From Hymenobacter sedentarius (lineage in GTDB: Bacteria; Bacteroidota; Bacteroidia; Cytophagales; Hymenobacteraceae), in NCBI RefSeq assembly GCF_001507645.1, contig NZ_CP013909.1, positions 1,798,001 to 1,862,000 of the forward strand: a DNA stretch of 64,000 nucleotides, read 5' to 3'. The translations under genes were made by a program, and so were the position numbers. Positions 17,778 through 27,209 of this stretch are shown here, piece after piece. The notes under the pieces are model-generated. The model saw only the letters and a list, made by a program, of their open reading frames with translations. It searched no databases and had not been told where the DNA came from. Each line of letters begins with the position of its first letter. Position 1 is the stretch's first letter.

Positions 17778-19133
17778 ATGTCCCAACCTACTCTCCAGCG
17801 CCGCTTAGGCCTCGTCCAGGCTACTGCGCTCAATATGATTGACATGGTCGGTATCGGCCCGTTTGTCACGCTGCCGCTCGTCATGGGGTTTATGGGGCCC
17901 AATTTCCTGCTGGCCTGGCTGGTGGGAGCCGGGTTGGCGCTCATCGATGGCCTTATCTGGAGCGAGCTGGGCGCCGCCCACCCCGAGGCTGGCGGCTCCT
18001 ACCGCTTTCTCAAGCTGGCCTACGGCGAGCAGAAGTGGGGCCGGCTAATGTCGTTTCTCTACGTGTGGCAAACGCTGGTGCAGGCCCCGCTGGTGCTGGC
18101 CTCCGGCGCCATCGGCTTTGCCCAATACTTCGGCTACCTCGTGCCGCTCACCGAGTGGTGGCAGCCCAAGCTGGTATCGGGCGCGGTGGTACTGCTGCTT
18201 ATCGTGCTGCTCTACCGGCGCATTGAGGACATTGGCAAGCTGGGCGTGATGCTCTGGGTGGGCGTGCTGGGGCTGATGGGCTGGCTGATTTTTGGCGGCC
18301 TCACCCACCCCAACCATCCCGTGGCCTGGCTGCCGGAAGGCGGGTTCAGCGCCCTGCCCGGTGTGCTGCTGTCGGCGGCCATGGGCCAGGCGGCCATCAA
18401 AACCATCTACTCCTACCTGGGCTACTACAACGTGTGCCACCTGGGCGGCGAAATCGTGAACCCACAGCGCGTGATTCCGCGCAGCATCTTCCTCAGCATT
18501 CTGGGCATCATGGCCCTGTACCTGCTGCTCAACTGGAGCGTGGGCACGGTCATTCCCTGGCAGGAAGCCAGCAAATCGGAGTTTATCGTGAGCACCTTCG
18601 TGGCCAAGATTTACGGCGCGGGCGCGGCGCAGGCGGCCACGGCGTTGGTGTTGCTGGTGGCGTTTGCGTCGCTGTTTGCGGTGCTGCTGGGCTACTCGCG
18701 CATTCCCTACGCGGCTGCCGCCGATGGCGAGTTTCTGCCCATCTTCGCCAAGCTGCACCCCACCAAGCAGTTCCCCTACGTGTCGCTGCTGATTCTCGGC
18801 GGCGTGGGCTTCGTGTTCAGCCTGCTGTTCCGGCTAGGCGAGGTCATTACGGCCATTCTAGCCATGCGCATCCTGGTGCAGTTTGTGGGGCAGGCCGTGG
18901 GGCTGATGCTGCTCCGGCGCCGGCGCGGCACGGCGGCGCTGCCGTTCAAAATGCCGCTCTACCCGCTGCCGGTGCTCATTGCCATTGCGGTGTGGCTGCT
19001 GGTGTTCTGGAGCACCGGGCCGAAGTTTATGCTCTCCGGCCTCACCGTAATTGTGCTGGGCGTAGGCGTGTTTCTACTCTGGAGCCGCCGGCTGGGCCGC
19101 TGGCCGTTTGAGAAAAAGGAATTACCGCTATAA
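17778..19133 (+). CDS. APC-superfamily amino-acid permease
   Basis: 451-residue transporter with about 12 hydrophobic segments. The start shows the APC signature MIDMVGIGPFVTLPLVMG, and the conserved AHPEAGGSYRFL block of TM2-3 follows. Likely a proton-coupled amino-acid importer; the substrate is unknown. The ATG at 17778 follows a -7 box by four bases, consistent with a leaderless mRNA. Confidence 0.9.
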   Translation: MSQPTLQRRLGLVQATALNMIDMVGIGPFVTLPLVMGFMGPNFLLAWLVGAGLALIDGLIWSELGAAHPEAGGSYRFLKLAYGEQKWGRLMSFLYVWQTLVQAPLVLASGAIGFAQYFGYLVPLTEWWQPKLVSGAVVLLLIVLLYRRIEDIGKLGVMLWVGVLGLMGWLIFGGLTHPNHPVAWLPEGGFSALPGVLLSAAMGQAAIKTIYSYLGYYNVCHLGGEIVNPQRVIPRSIFLSILGIMALYLLLNWSVGTVIPWQEASKSEFIVSTFVAKIYGAGAAQAATALVLLVAFASLFAVLLGYSRIPYAAAADGEFLPIFAKLHPTKQFPYVSLLILGGVGFVFSLLFRLGEVITAILAMRILVQFVGQAVGLMLLRRRRGTAALPFKMPLYPLPVLIAIAVWLLVFWSTGPKFMLSGLTVIVLGVGVFLLWSRRLGRWPFEKKELPL

Positions 19134-19240
19134 GGGTGGCGCTTGCAGCAAATTTCCTTAAAAACCACCCTTTTGCCTTTAATTTCTTAAATATTATCAG
19201 TATAATTATGTAATAGCAGTGCCCTTTCCGATACCCCGCT

Positions 19241-19948
19241 ATGAACCCTTTCGACTACCACTTTATCACCTTTATCAATCAGTTCGCACGCAAGTCGGGC
19301 TTTTTCGATTCAGTGGCCTCGGAGTTTGTTACCAATAATATCTTAAAAGGGGGTATCCTGTCGGCGCTGCTTTGGTTTCTCTGGTTTTCAGCACCGGTAC
19401 CCGACCGGACTCGGGTGCGGCAGGTGTTGGTAGCCACGCTAATGGGCGCGCTCCTGGCCATGCTCATTTCACGGGTGTTGGTGCATGAGCTGCCATTTCG
19501 CCCCAGACCGCTTTATAACAAAGAATTACATTTTGTGGCCCCCATTGCCGACTGGCGCACCAATGAGATTGCCTCCTTCACCGACCTCAATTCCATGCCC
19601 AGCGACACGGCCACGCTGGTCTTTGCCTTGGTGACGGGCATGCTGTTGGTTTCTTGGCGTATCGGCTTGCCTGCTTTGGTCTACGCCGTAGTTTTCGTCT
19701 GCCTGCCGCGTGTGTACGGAGGCGTGCACAATCCCACCGATTTACTGGCTGGGGCAGTGCTGGGCACCAGTTGCGTATTGCTAGCTACGCGCCCCCGCTT
19801 GCTGCAACGCTTGGCAGTGCCCGTGCTTGTATTTGGCAAACGCTACCCTGGCTTATTCTATGCTAGTCTGTTCTTTTTTACTTCCCAGGTCAGCTCCATG
19901 TTTGATGATGTGCGGGAGTTTTTGTCGTTCTTCCTGCTAACGCACTAG
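19241..19948 (+). CDS. PAP2-superfamily membrane phosphatase with altered catalytic motif
   Basis: 235 residues, several membrane segments. Phosphatase motifs C1 and C3 are visible: LPFRPRPLYNK (Arg/Lys phosphate binding) and PRVYGGVHNPTD (Arg, nucleophile-side His, Asp). Motif C2 reads MPSDTATL, where family members usually have PSGH or PSDH, so the proton-donor His is replaced by Thr. Undecaprenyl-diphosphate phosphatases of this superfamily are the nearest relatives I recognise. Activity may be reduced or changed. No promoter box was identified in the 107-bp gap before it. Confidence 0.8.
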   Translation: MNPFDYHFITFINQFARKSGFFDSVASEFVTNNILKGGILSALLWFLWFSAPVPDRTRVRQVLVATLMGALLAMLISRVLVHELPFRPRPLYNKELHFVAPIADWRTNEIASFTDLNSMPSDTATLVFALVTGMLLVSWRIGLPALVYAVVFVCLPRVYGGVHNPTDLLAGAVLGTSCVLLATRPRLLQRLAVPVLVFGKRYPGLFYASLFFFTSQVSSMFDDVREFLSFFLLTH

Positions 19949-19987
19949 CGCTAGCCCGTACCCAAAAAATGCTCCCTGCGCCCAGCG

Positions 19988-20494
19988 TTACCCCAGCCGC
20001 TTCTCGTAGCAAAAGAACCGCAGCCCCGGCCGGAACCCCAGCGTGATTTCGCCCGCAAACCGGTAGCCCAACTTCGGAAATAGCCGCTGCGTGGCCGCAT
20101 TTTCCGAGTTGGTATCGACGCGCAACGTGCGCAGGCCCTGGGCCACGGCCTGCTTTTCGGCTTGCGCCATCAGGGCCAGCGCCACGCCCCGGCCTTGGGC
20201 CGCGGGGTCTACCGCCAAGCGGTGGGTTACCAAGGCAGGTTCGGCCGCGTCCCAGTCGGCCTGGGCGTATTCCTCGTCCTGGTCCATGGTGAGGGCGGCC
20301 ACGCCGGCCACCGCGCCGTCAAGCTCCGCCACCCAAAGGTGGTTTTGCCTGACGTCTTCGGTGAACACGGCCTCATTAGGGTAGTCGGCCGACCATTGAA
20401 AGTTGCCGCTGGCATTCATCACCGGCACCACCCGCCGGATAAGGGCGAGAATGGCCGGCACATCGGCCAGCGCAGCGCGGCGGGTTACGAGCAT
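19988..20494 (-). CDS. GNAT family N-acetyltransferase
   Basis: 168 residues. The acetyl-CoA loop is RLAVDPAAQGRGVALALM, with the following LRTLRVDTNSENAATQRLFPKLGY typical of GNAT motif B. Substrate unknown. It starts 13 bp after the hemB stop on the same strand and so is probably co-transcribed with hemB. Confidence 0.88.
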   Translation of the reverse strand: MLVTRRAALADVPAILALIRRVVPVMNASGNFQWSADYPNEAVFTEDVRQNHLWVAELDGAVAGVAALTMDQDEEYAQADWDAAEPALVTHRLAVDPAAQGRGVALALMAQAEKQAVAQGLRTLRVDTNSENAATQRLFPKLGYRFAGEITLGFRPGLRFFCYEKRLG

Positions 20495-20506
20495 GAGAGA
20501 ATCGAA

Positions 20507-21493
20507 TTAACCGCGGCGCAGCACGGCGGCGGCTTCCTTGGCAAAGTAAGTCAAAATGGCATCGGCGCCGGCGCGCTTTATGCTGGTGAGGACTTCCATC
20601 ATCGTTTTCTCGCCGTCGAGCCAGCCGTTTTGCGCGGCCGCTTTCACCATGGCGTACTCGCCGCTCACGTTGTAGGCCGTCACGGGCAGGTGGGTGTTTT
20701 CCTTCACGGCATGAATCACGTCCAGGTAGCTCAGGGCGGGCTTTATCATCACCATGTCGGCGCCTTCGGCTTCGTCGAGGGCCAGTTCGCGCAGGGCCTC
20801 GCGCTTGTTGGCGGGGTTCATCTGGTAGCTTTTCTTGTCGCCTTTCTTGGGAGCCGAATCCAGGGCATCGCGGAAGGGGCCGTAGAACGCCGACGCGTAC
20901 TTGGCCGTGTAGCTCATGATGCTCACGTGCTGGAAGGCGTTCTCATCAAGCACCCGCCGAATCCAGGCCACGCGGCCGTCCATCATGTCGCTGGGCCCGA
21001 TGATGTCGGCGCCGGCGCGGGCCTGGGCCAGGGCCATCTGGCCGAGCACTTCCAGGGTGGCGTCGTTGAGGATTTCGCCGGATTCGGCGTCCACCACGCC
21101 GTCGTGGCCGTCGCTGCTGTAGGGGTCCATGGCCACATCGGTCATGATGACGATGCCGGGAAATTGCCGCTTGAGGTCGGCCACCGTTTTCAGGTACAGG
21201 CCTTCGGGGTTGGCCGACTCCTTGGCCAGCCGGTCCTTCAGGCTGTCGTTGATGCTCGGAAATGGCGCAAAGGTTCGGATGCCCAGCTCCACGCATTGGC
21301 CCACTTCCTCCACGATTCTATCGGCCGTGAAGCGGTGAATGCCCGGCATGGATTTCACTTCCAGCGCCTGGTTCTGGCCTTCAATAAGAAAGAGGGGAAA
21401 TATAAAATCGTGGGTGGTGAGGCGGGTTTCCTGCACCATATCCCGGATAACTTCGGATTTACGGTTGCGGCGAGGGCGGTGGGTAGGGAGCAT
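20507..21493 (-). CDS. hemB: Delta-aminolevulinic acid dehydratase (porphobilinogen synthase)
   Basis: 328 residues. Condenses two 5-aminolevulinate molecules to porphobilinogen in haem synthesis. Schiff-base lysines are visible in SYTAKYASAFYGP and VMIKPALSYLD. The metal region reads DVAMDPYSSDGHDG, lacking the Cys triad of zinc enzymes, so this is the magnesium-type. The ATG at 21493 (MLPTHRPRRNR) is chosen over 21541 because family members begin close to the RPRRNR motif. Likely co-transcribed with the downstream GNAT gene. Confidence 0.95.
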   Translation of the reverse strand: MLPTHRPRRNRKSEVIRDMVQETRLTTHDFIFPLFLIEGQNQALEVKSMPGIHRFTADRIVEEVGQCVELGIRTFAPFPSINDSLKDRLAKESANPEGLYLKTVADLKRQFPGIVIMTDVAMDPYSSDGHDGVVDAESGEILNDATLEVLGQMALAQARAGADIIGPSDMMDGRVAWIRRVLDENAFQHVSIMSYTAKYASAFYGPFRDALDSAPKKGDKKSYQMNPANKREALRELALDEAEGADMVMIKPALSYLDVIHAVKENTHLPVTAYNVSGEYAMVKAAAQNGWLDGEKTMMEVLTSIKRAGADAILTYFAKEAAAVLRRG

Positions 21494-21569
21494 TCTTTGT
21501 TGAAAACGAAGTGAATAGAAGCCAATATTCGGGCTAAACAAATAAAGCCCGGCAAAGGTCGCCCATGGC

Positions 21570-22712
21570 TCAGATATTGGCTAGCTTTTCGGCGGCCTGC
21601 CAGCCCGTGCCCGCCCCCATAGCCACGCCCATACCGTTGCAGCGCACGGCGGCCAGCACGCCTGGCCGCACCCAGTCCAGAATAGGAGCCAGGGCGGGCC
21701 CAAAGCCCATTACGCCGCTCCACCGGTAGTCGATTCGGGGCCGCTGGCCGGGCACAATGACGTCGTGCAGCAGGTTTTCCAGGTAGCCTTGCACCTGCTC
21801 GGTGAGGCCCGGCGCGGTGGTTTCCTCGGCGGCAAAATTCAGGTTGCGGCCTCCGCCCAGCAGTACCCGGTGGTCGGGCAGCTGGCGGAAGTACGCATAG
21901 CCGTGGTCGTAGTGAAAAGTGCCCGGCAAGGTTACGTGGGGCAGCGGCTCGGTTACCAGCACCTGCCCGCGACCGGGCACCACAGCCAAATCCGGCAGTA
22001 ACTCCGAAGCGAAGGCATTGGTAGCGACCAGGGCCTGGCCCGCCGAAATAGAAGCGCCGTTGCCCAGGCGTACTTGCACCTGCCCGCTCGCCGATGTTTC
22101 GATGGCCTCCACCGCGCAATTGGTAAGCACGGGCACATCGGCGGCCCAGGCGCGGGCCAGCAGGGCGCGCATCATACGGCCGGCATCGAGGCTGCCTTCG
22201 CACTCGTTCTTGAGCAGCGTGCCCACCCCCCGAAAGCCGAAGCGGCTAGCCTCGTCACTGGCGTCGTGGAAGGTGCAGGCATGGCCTACCACCGGAGCCA
22301 GCAGCTCATTGAAGTAGTCAATTTTGCTAAGGCATTCCACCGCCAGGGCCGCTTCTTCGTGGCGGAAAAGCTCGTAGCCGCCCACGGGCTGGTAGCTCAA
22401 CTCGGCGTCGCCCAGCAATTCGCGCAGCCGTGCCAGGCCAGTGTACCGCGCGGCCACCACCGCCTGCAAATCGCCGCGCTTTTCCTGCTCAATCAGCTCA
22501 GAAATTGAGCCAAAACAAGCAAAGCCCGCGTTCTTGGTAGAGGCTCCGCTGGGTAGGGAGCCGCGCTCCAGCACCACCACGCGCCAGGTGGGCCGGCGCT
22601 GCTTCAGGTACAACGCGGCCGTCAGCCCCACCAGCCCCGCGCCAATAATCGCTACCTCGGCCGGGCCGAAGAAGGACTGATATTCCCAATACGATAGCGC
22701 GAAGTCCCGCAA
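21570..22712 (-). CDS. FAD-dependent oxidoreductase (D-amino-acid/glycine oxidase type)
   Basis: 380 residues. The dinucleotide-binding motif GAGLVGLTAAL is at ~25-35, preceded by LSYWEYQSFFGPAEVAI, the N-terminal pattern of this subfamily; GYAYFRQLPDHRVLLGGGRN and GWSGVMGFG-like (YRWSGVMGFGPALAPI) motifs are typical of the DAO fold. Oxidises an amine such as glycine, sarcosine or a D-amino acid, or repairs tRNA-type substrates; not resolvable. No in-frame ATG exists near the start: translation appears to begin at TTG 22712, inside one arm of an inverted repeat, and an in-frame TAA lies just upstream. Confidence 0.82.
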   Translation of the reverse strand: MRDFALSYWEYQSFFGPAEVAIIGAGLVGLTAALYLKQRRPTWRVVVLERGSLPSGASTKNAGFACFGSISELIEQEKRGDLQAVVAARYTGLARLRELLGDAELSYQPVGGYELFRHEEAALAVECLSKIDYFNELLAPVVGHACTFHDASDEASRFGFRGVGTLLKNECEGSLDAGRMMRALLARAWAADVPVLTNCAVEAIETSASGQVQVRLGNGASISAGQALVATNAFASELLPDLAVVPGRGQVLVTEPLPHVTLPGTFHYDHGYAYFRQLPDHRVLLGGGRNLNFAAEETTAPGLTEQVQGYLENLLHDVIVPGQRPRIDYRWSGVMGFGPALAPILDWVRPGVLAAVRCNGMGVAMGAGTGWQAAEKLANI

Positions 22713-22800
22713 AGTTTTAAATAGTAAGTTTCGCCAAGGCGAGTTTCAATTCCGACAAACTTCGCGAGACTTAACGTTAAAACTTTGCGGGACTTCGCGC
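22697..22800. repeat. Perfect inverted repeat with 23-bp arms around the oxidase start
   Basis: Arms at 22697-22719 and 22778-22800 are exact reverse complements (core AACTTTGCGGGACTTCGCG). The left arm covers the TTG start and first codons of the FAD gene; the right arm abuts the rocD stop codon. The spacer holds a further degenerate AACTTCGCGAGACTT unit. Confidence 0.85.
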
Positions 22801-24051
22801 TTAGAAGGCCAGAATCACCTGCTCAATTATATCGCAGGCCTCGTGCAGCTGCTCCGCTGTTATCATCAGCGGTGGGGCAAAGCGGATGATGTCGCCGTGC
22901 GTGGGCTTGGCCAGTACGCCGCGCTCCATCAGGGTCACGCACACGTCCCAGGCGGTGCGGCCGTCGGCGTGGGGCCGGATTACCACGGCGTTGAGCAGGC
23001 CTTTGCCGCGCACTAGCTCCACCACTTCGGGGCGCTTGGACTGCACCTGGCGCATCCGTTCGCGGAAAATCTCGCCCAGCGCGGCGGCGTTTTGGGTCAG
23101 ACCTTCATCCACCAGCACGTCGAGCGCCGCCCGCATCACGGCGCACGCCAGGGGGTTGCCGCCAAACGTGGAGCCGTGCTGCCCCGGCTGAATGGTGAGC
23201 ATGATGACGTCGTTGGCCAGTACCGCCGACACCGGCAGCACGCCGCCGCTCAAGGCCTTGCCCAGAATCAGGATGTCGGCGTGCACGTCTTCGTAGTCGC
23301 ACGCCAGCAGGCGCCCGGTGCGGCCCAACCCGGTTTGAATCTCATCGGCAATAAAGAGCACGTTGTGTGCCCGGCAGATGGCCGCGGCCTGAGCCAGATA
23401 GCCGGCCGAAGGCACCATCACGCCCGCTTCGCCCTGAATGGGCTCTACCATAAATGCACACACGTGGGGCTCTTTCACGGCTTCTTCCAGCGCCACTAGG
23501 TCGTCGTAGGGCACTACCTGGTAGCCTGGCATGTAGGGACCGAAGCCGCCGGTACTATCGGGGTCGGTGCTGAAGGAGATGATGCCGGTGGTGCGCCCGT
23601 GGAAGTTATGCTCGGCCACGATGATGCGGGCTTGGTTGGGAGCGATACCCTTCTCCTGGTAGCCCCACTTGCGAGCCAGCTTGAGGGCAGTTTCCACGGC
23701 CTCGGCGCCGGAGTTCATCAGCAGGGCTTTGTCGTAGCCAAACAACTCGCACAGCTGCTTTTCGGCCGCGCCCAGCTGGTCGTTGAAGAAAGCCCGCGAC
23801 GTGAGCGTGAGCTGCTGGGCCTGCCGCGTGAGCGCCCCAATAATGCGCGGGTGGCAGTGGCCCTGGTTCACGGCCGAGTAGGCCGACAGGAAATCGTAGT
23901 AATGCTTGCCGTCCACGTCCCACAGGTGCACGCCTTCGCCGCGGTTCAGCACCACGGGCAGCGGGTGGTAGTTGTGCGCGCCGTACTGGTCTTCGAGCTG
24001 CATCAGCTGCTCGGCGCGGCTGCTGGTGACGGTAGGGGAGGAGGTTTGCAT
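22801..24051 (-). CDS. rocD: Ornithine--oxo-acid transaminase
   Basis: 416-residue class III PLP aminotransferase that converts ornithine and 2-oxoglutarate to glutamate semialdehyde and glutamate. Markers: [49 protein letters not shown], the [11 protein letters not shown] cofactor Asp, and [15 protein letters not shown] with the Schiff-base Lys. ATG 24051 begins [11 protein letters not shown]; the longer open frame upstream is not conserved. Lies directly upstream of the FAD oxidase on the same strand. Confidence 0.95.
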   Translation of the reverse strand: MQTSSPTVTSSRAEQLMQLEDQYGAHNYHPLPVVLNRGEGVHLWDVDGKHYYDFLSAYSAVNQGHCHPRIIGALTRQAQQLTLTSRAFFNDQLGAAEKQLCELFGYDKALLMNSGAEAVETALKLARKWGYQEKGIAPNQARIIVAEHNFHGRTTGIISFSTDPDSTGGFGPYMPGYQVVPYDDLVALEEAVKEPHVCAFMVEPIQGEAGVMVPSAGYLAQAAAICRAHNVLFIADEIQTGLGRTGRLLACDYEDVHADILILGKALSGGVLPVSAVLANDVIMLTIQPGQHGSTFGGNPLACAVMRAALDVLVDEGLTQNAAALGEIFRERMRQVQSKRPEVVELVRGKGLLNAVVIRPHADGRTAWDVCVTLMERGVLAKPTHGDIIRFAPPLMITAEQLHEACDIIEQVILAF

Positions 24052-24241
24052 AAGATGGGTGGGAGGTTTAAGTGAGCGCACCAAATTACGGTTTTTCGGC
24101 CCAAGGAGTCGAACTATAGCCTCGTGAGTCGGCAGCCGATTGAGCTGGCTTTGGGTTCTTCGGAGCCAGCCCAGCTTGGTTGCGGCGCTGGAAATGAGTG
24201 CCCCAAGGTGCCGCCGAGGCTGCTTCCGGCGCAGGCCGCCG

Positions 24242-24249
24242 TAACTTTG
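24242..24249 (+). promoter_or_regulatory. -7 promoter element (TAACTTTG)
   Basis: Exact TAnnTTTG match seven bases before the ATG at 24257, implying an almost leaderless transcript for the DUF5522 gene. Confidence 0.55.
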
Positions 24250-24256
24250 GTGCCCC

Positions 24257-24439
24257 ATGCCTGCCCCTGCTCCCCAGCCGCTCCAGACCGGCGATTTTTA
24301 CTACACGCCCGAGGGCTACCTCGTCTTCACTGAGCAGTACCACCGGCGCCGGGGCAGCTGCTGCCAGAGCGGCTGCCGGCACTGCCCCTGGAAATTTCGG
24401 GCCAAAGCAGGCTCTCAGGGCGCATCCGACCAGAAATAA
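24257..24439 (+). CDS. DUF5522 small cysteine-rich protein
   Basis: 60 residues. The core [17 protein letters not shown] followed by [17 protein letters not shown] is the DUF5522 pattern: four cysteines and a His that could bind a metal or cluster. Function unknown. The start is supported by the -7 box immediately upstream. Confidence 0.85.
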   Translation: MPAPAPQPLQTGDFYYTPEGYLVFTEQYHRRRGSCCQSGCRHCPWKFRAKAGSQGASDQK

Positions 24440-24524
24440 GCGTAGGGTGCTTGGTGAATGCCAGACTTTTGCCGATATTTGCGGCCCGTTTCCCTGCTTT
24501 AGTAATTCTTAACCCACCGATATC

Positions 24525-24764
24525 ATGGCCCGTGTTTGTGATTTGACCGGCAAGCGTACCCGCGTTGGCAACAACGTTTCGCACGCTAACAACAAGACCA
24601 AGCGCAAGTTCTATCCGAACCTGCAGAAAAAGCGCTTCTACATTCCCGAGCAAGACGCTTGGGTTACTTTGAAAGTAGCTACGTCCACCATCCGCACCAT
24701 CAACAAGAACGGCATCATGTCGGTATTGAAGAAGGCCAAGGAGCAGGGCTTCATCGTTTACTAG
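24525..24764 (+). CDS. rpmB: 50S ribosomal protein L28
   Basis: 79 residues, full length for Bacteroidota L28: [23 protein letters not shown], then [14 protein letters not shown] and a C-terminal [13 protein letters not shown] helix. Part of the large ribosomal subunit. In many Bacteroidota rpmB, rpmG, the DUF4295 gene and ftsY are adjacent; here a protease gene separates rpmB from rpmG. Confidence 0.98.
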   Translation: MARVCDLTGKRTRVGNNVSHANNKTKRKFYPNLQKKRFYIPEQDAWVTLKVATSTIRTINKNGIMSVLKKAKEQGFIVY

Positions 24765-24858
24765 ACTGCGGTAACAAGTGCTTAGTAGCCAGTAAGAAGT
24801 AGCGCAGCCGGTATAGCTGCTGCCAGTCTTTCTACTGAATACTATTTGCCTGATACTA

Positions 24859-24917
24859 GACAAAGCCAGCGCCGATACGCTTGCCCTCGCGGCAACTGTA
24901 TCGGCGCTGGCTTTGTC
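24859..24917. terminator. Perfect 20-bp hairpin downstream of rpmB
   Basis: Arms 24859-24878 (GACAAAGCCAGCGCCGATAC) and 24898-24917 are exact complements with a 19-nt loop, 95 bp after rpmB. It has no strong T run, so it is either a terminator or a 3'-end stabiliser between rpmB and the protease gene. Confidence 0.65.
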
Positions 24918-24970
24918 TGTTGTCGGTACCTTGCCATTCAGTGCCAGTTCTTTCACTTCTTCGGTCTTCT

Positions 24971-26671
24971 ATGCTGCTCCCATTCTTTGTTCGTTTGATT
25001 TTAGCTTCGCGCTGGCGGCGTAGTGCCAAAGTGGTTTTAAGCGGCTGGCTGGCCCTGGCGGCCTTCGCGGCGGCCGCCCAAAAACCAACGTCCATTCCCG
25101 AGCCGCTGAGCGCGGCCCCATCACCCGCGCGGCCCACCGACTTTCTATCGCCGGCTTTCCACAAGCAGCGGCGGGAGTTGTTGCGTGCCCAACTGCCGCC
25201 GCACGGCGTGGCCGTAGTATTTGCCGCGCCCGTCCGCAACCGGGCCAACGACGTGGACTACGTGTACCACCAAAACCCCGATTTTCACTACCTAACCGGC
25301 TACGAAGAGCCCGATGCGGTGCTGCTGCTGTTCAAGGAGCCGCGCACCGTAGGCGGGCAGCCGGGCATCACGGAGGCGCTGTTTACTCAGCCCCGCGACC
25401 CCGCCCGCGAGCAGTGGACCGGCCGCCGACTGGGAGCCGCCGGCGCCAAAGGCCTACTGGGCCTGCAGTTTGCCACCGACAACAAGGAATTTGCCAAGGC
25501 CGGCATCGCTTGGGCTGATTTCGACCAGATTCTGTTCACCGACCTGCCCACCGATGCCCGCGACGACCCCAAAGCGCCTGCCGACCTGGCCAGCCTGGTG
25601 GCCACGTTCCGCCAGCAAGCCGGTCTGCCCGCCGACTATGACCCCAGCCGTACGGTGGTGGCCAAGCTGCTGAAGCGCTACGGCGCCAGCAACCCCAAAG
25701 AAATGAAGGCCTACCTCACCACCCTAGTGCAGGAGCGCCCGGCCATGGCCAACGAGCCGTCGGTGAAAGCCTACCTGGCGGCGACCACCGACGCCGAGCG
25801 CCAGCGCGCCATCAACCCGAATGCCACCAGCCGCTACGACGGCACCACGCTCGGCGAGCAGCTTGATGAGCTGCGGGCCGTGAAAACCGAGGAAGAGCTG
25901 GCCTTGCTGCGCCGCGCCATCCGCATCAGCGCCCAAGGCCAGCGCGAGGTGATGAAGCTGCTGCGGCCCGACATGGGCGAGATGGACGTGCAGGGCCTGC
26001 ATGAGTACGTGTACCGCCGCTACGGCGCCGAGTTTCAAGGCTACCCCAGCATTGTGGGCGGTGGGGCCAATGGCTGCATTCTGCACTACGAAACCAACGA
26101 CCGCCAGCGCCTCGACAACGACCTGGTACTGATGGACTGCGGCGCCGAATACCACGGCTACTCCGCCGACGTGACCCGCACGGCCCCGCCCCGCGGTAAG
26201 TTTAGCCCAACCCAGCGGCAGATTTACGAGCTGGTGCTGGCCGCGCAGGAAGCCGGCTTTGCGGCCTGCCGCCCCGGCGCCGATTTTAATGCGCCCAACA
26301 AAGCCACCCAGGATGTGGTGGCCAATGGCCTGCTCAAGCTCGGCATCATCAAAAAGAAGGAAGAATTCCGCCGGTATTACCCCCACGGCGCCAGCCACTA
26401 CCTGGGCCTCGACGTGCACGACCGCGGCACCTACGGCCCGTTGCGGCCTGGCAACGTCATCACGGTGGAGCCCGGCATCTACATCCCGGCGGGTTCGCCC
26501 TGCGACCCCAAGTGGTGGAATATCGGCGTGCGCATCGAAGACGATGCCCTGATTACGGCCACTGGCTACGAAAACCTTTCGGCTGAGGCCCCGCGCACCG
26601 TGGCCGATATTGAGAAGCTCATGGCCGAGCCCAGCGCGCTGGAAGGCTGGAAGCTGCCGGAGCTTAAGTAG
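24971..26671 (+). CDS. Secreted Xaa-Pro aminopeptidase (M24B, aminopeptidase P)
   Basis: 566 residues from ATG 24971; the N-terminus has a basic stretch, then a hydrophobic run ending AAFAAAAQ (signal peptide). The creatinase-type N-domain contains NPDFHYLTGYEEPDAVLLL; the pita-bread catalytic domain shows ligands Asp in LMDCGAEYHGYSADVTRT, His in HGASHYLGLDVHD, Glu in VEPGIYIP and Glu in GVRIEDD. It removes an N-terminal residue preceding proline. It is longer than cytosolic PepP because of the leader and an insert at ~220-300. Confidence 0.93.
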   Translation: MLLPFFVRLILASRWRRSAKVVLSGWLALAAFAAAAQKPTSIPEPLSAAPSPARPTDFLSPAFHKQRRELLRAQLPPHGVAVVFAAPVRNRANDVDYVYHQNPDFHYLTGYEEPDAVLLLFKEPRTVGGQPGITEALFTQPRDPAREQWTGRRLGAAGAKGLLGLQFATDNKEFAKAGIAWADFDQILFTDLPTDARDDPKAPADLASLVATFRQQAGLPADYDPSRTVVAKLLKRYGASNPKEMKAYLTTLVQERPAMANEPSVKAYLAATTDAERQRAINPNATSRYDGTTLGEQLDELRAVKTEEELALLRRAIRISAQGQREVMKLLRPDMGEMDVQGLHEYVYRRYGAEFQGYPSIVGGGANGCILHYETNDRQRLDNDLVLMDCGAEYHGYSADVTRTAPPRGKFSPTQRQIYELVLAAQEAGFAACRPGADFNAPNKATQDVVANGLLKLGIIKKKEEFRRYYPHGASHYLGLDVHDRGTYGPLRPGNVITVEPGIYIPAGSPCDPKWWNIGVRIEDDALITATGYENLSAEAPRTVADIEKLMAEPSALEGWKLPELK

Positions 26672-26693
26672 CTGGTGATTGGAACTAAAGGGC

Positions 26694-26881
26694 CGTCATG
26701 CAGAGCGCAGCGAAGCATCTTTACCTCAGTACTAATTCAATCGCCTGTCAATAATCGTCTGTCATGCTGACGCAGGAAGCATCTTATCAGGTTAGCGCGA
26801 TTCGTTGAGCGGTGATAAGATGCTTCCTGCGTCAGCATGACAAGAGGCGCGAGCGAGATGCTTCGACAAGGTCAGCATGAC
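26694..26881. repeat. GTCATGCTGA-type intergenic repeat cluster
   Basis: Contains one unit near 26694-26720, a perfect inverted repeat with 30-bp arms (26760-26789 and 26813-26842, core GTCATGCTGACGCAGGAAGC), and an opposite-facing unit ending at 26881. The same unit types and a shared loop (ACTAATTCAATCG / ACTAACTCAATCG) recur at 44864-44967. Confidence 0.8.
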
Positions 26882-26954
26882 GTGCTCTTTCATTCGCTTT
26901 AGCTGCTGAAATCCTGCTTCTGCTTCGCCAACTGAAAGTTGACGTTACTTTTCC

Positions 26955-26985
26955 TTTGTCATTTCCAAAAAGACCCGTACCTTTG
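26955..26985 (+). promoter_or_regulatory. Promoter of rpmG operon (-33 TTTG, -7 TACCTTTG)
   Basis: TTTG at 26955-26958, 19-bp spacer, TACCTTTG at 26978-26985, 34 bp before rpmG: a textbook Bacteroidota promoter. Confidence 0.8.
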
Positions 26986-27018
26986 CAGTCCTAAATTTAA
27001 AAACACACCCCCGTCGAG

Positions 27019-27201
27019 ATGGCCAAGAAAGGAAACCGGGTGCAGGTTATCATGGAATGCACCGAGCATAAAAACTCGGGGATGCCGGGCACCTCGCGCT
27101 ACATCACCACCAAGAACCGCAAAAACACCCCTGAGCGCATCGAGTTGAAGAAATTCAACCCCATCCTCAAGAAAATGACTGTTCACAAGGAAATTAAATA
27201 A
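27019..27201 (+). CDS. rpmG: 50S ribosomal protein L33
   Basis: 60 residues: [39 protein letters not shown] in two pieces around YITTKNRKN, ending [10 protein letters not shown]. It is the form lacking the CXXC zinc pairs. First gene of a transcript with the DUF4295 gene, eight bases downstream. Confidence 0.98.
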   Translation: MAKKGNRVQVIMECTEHKNSGMPGTSRYITTKNRKNTPERIELKKFNPILKKMTVHKEIK

Positions 27202-27209
27202 CCTGAACA

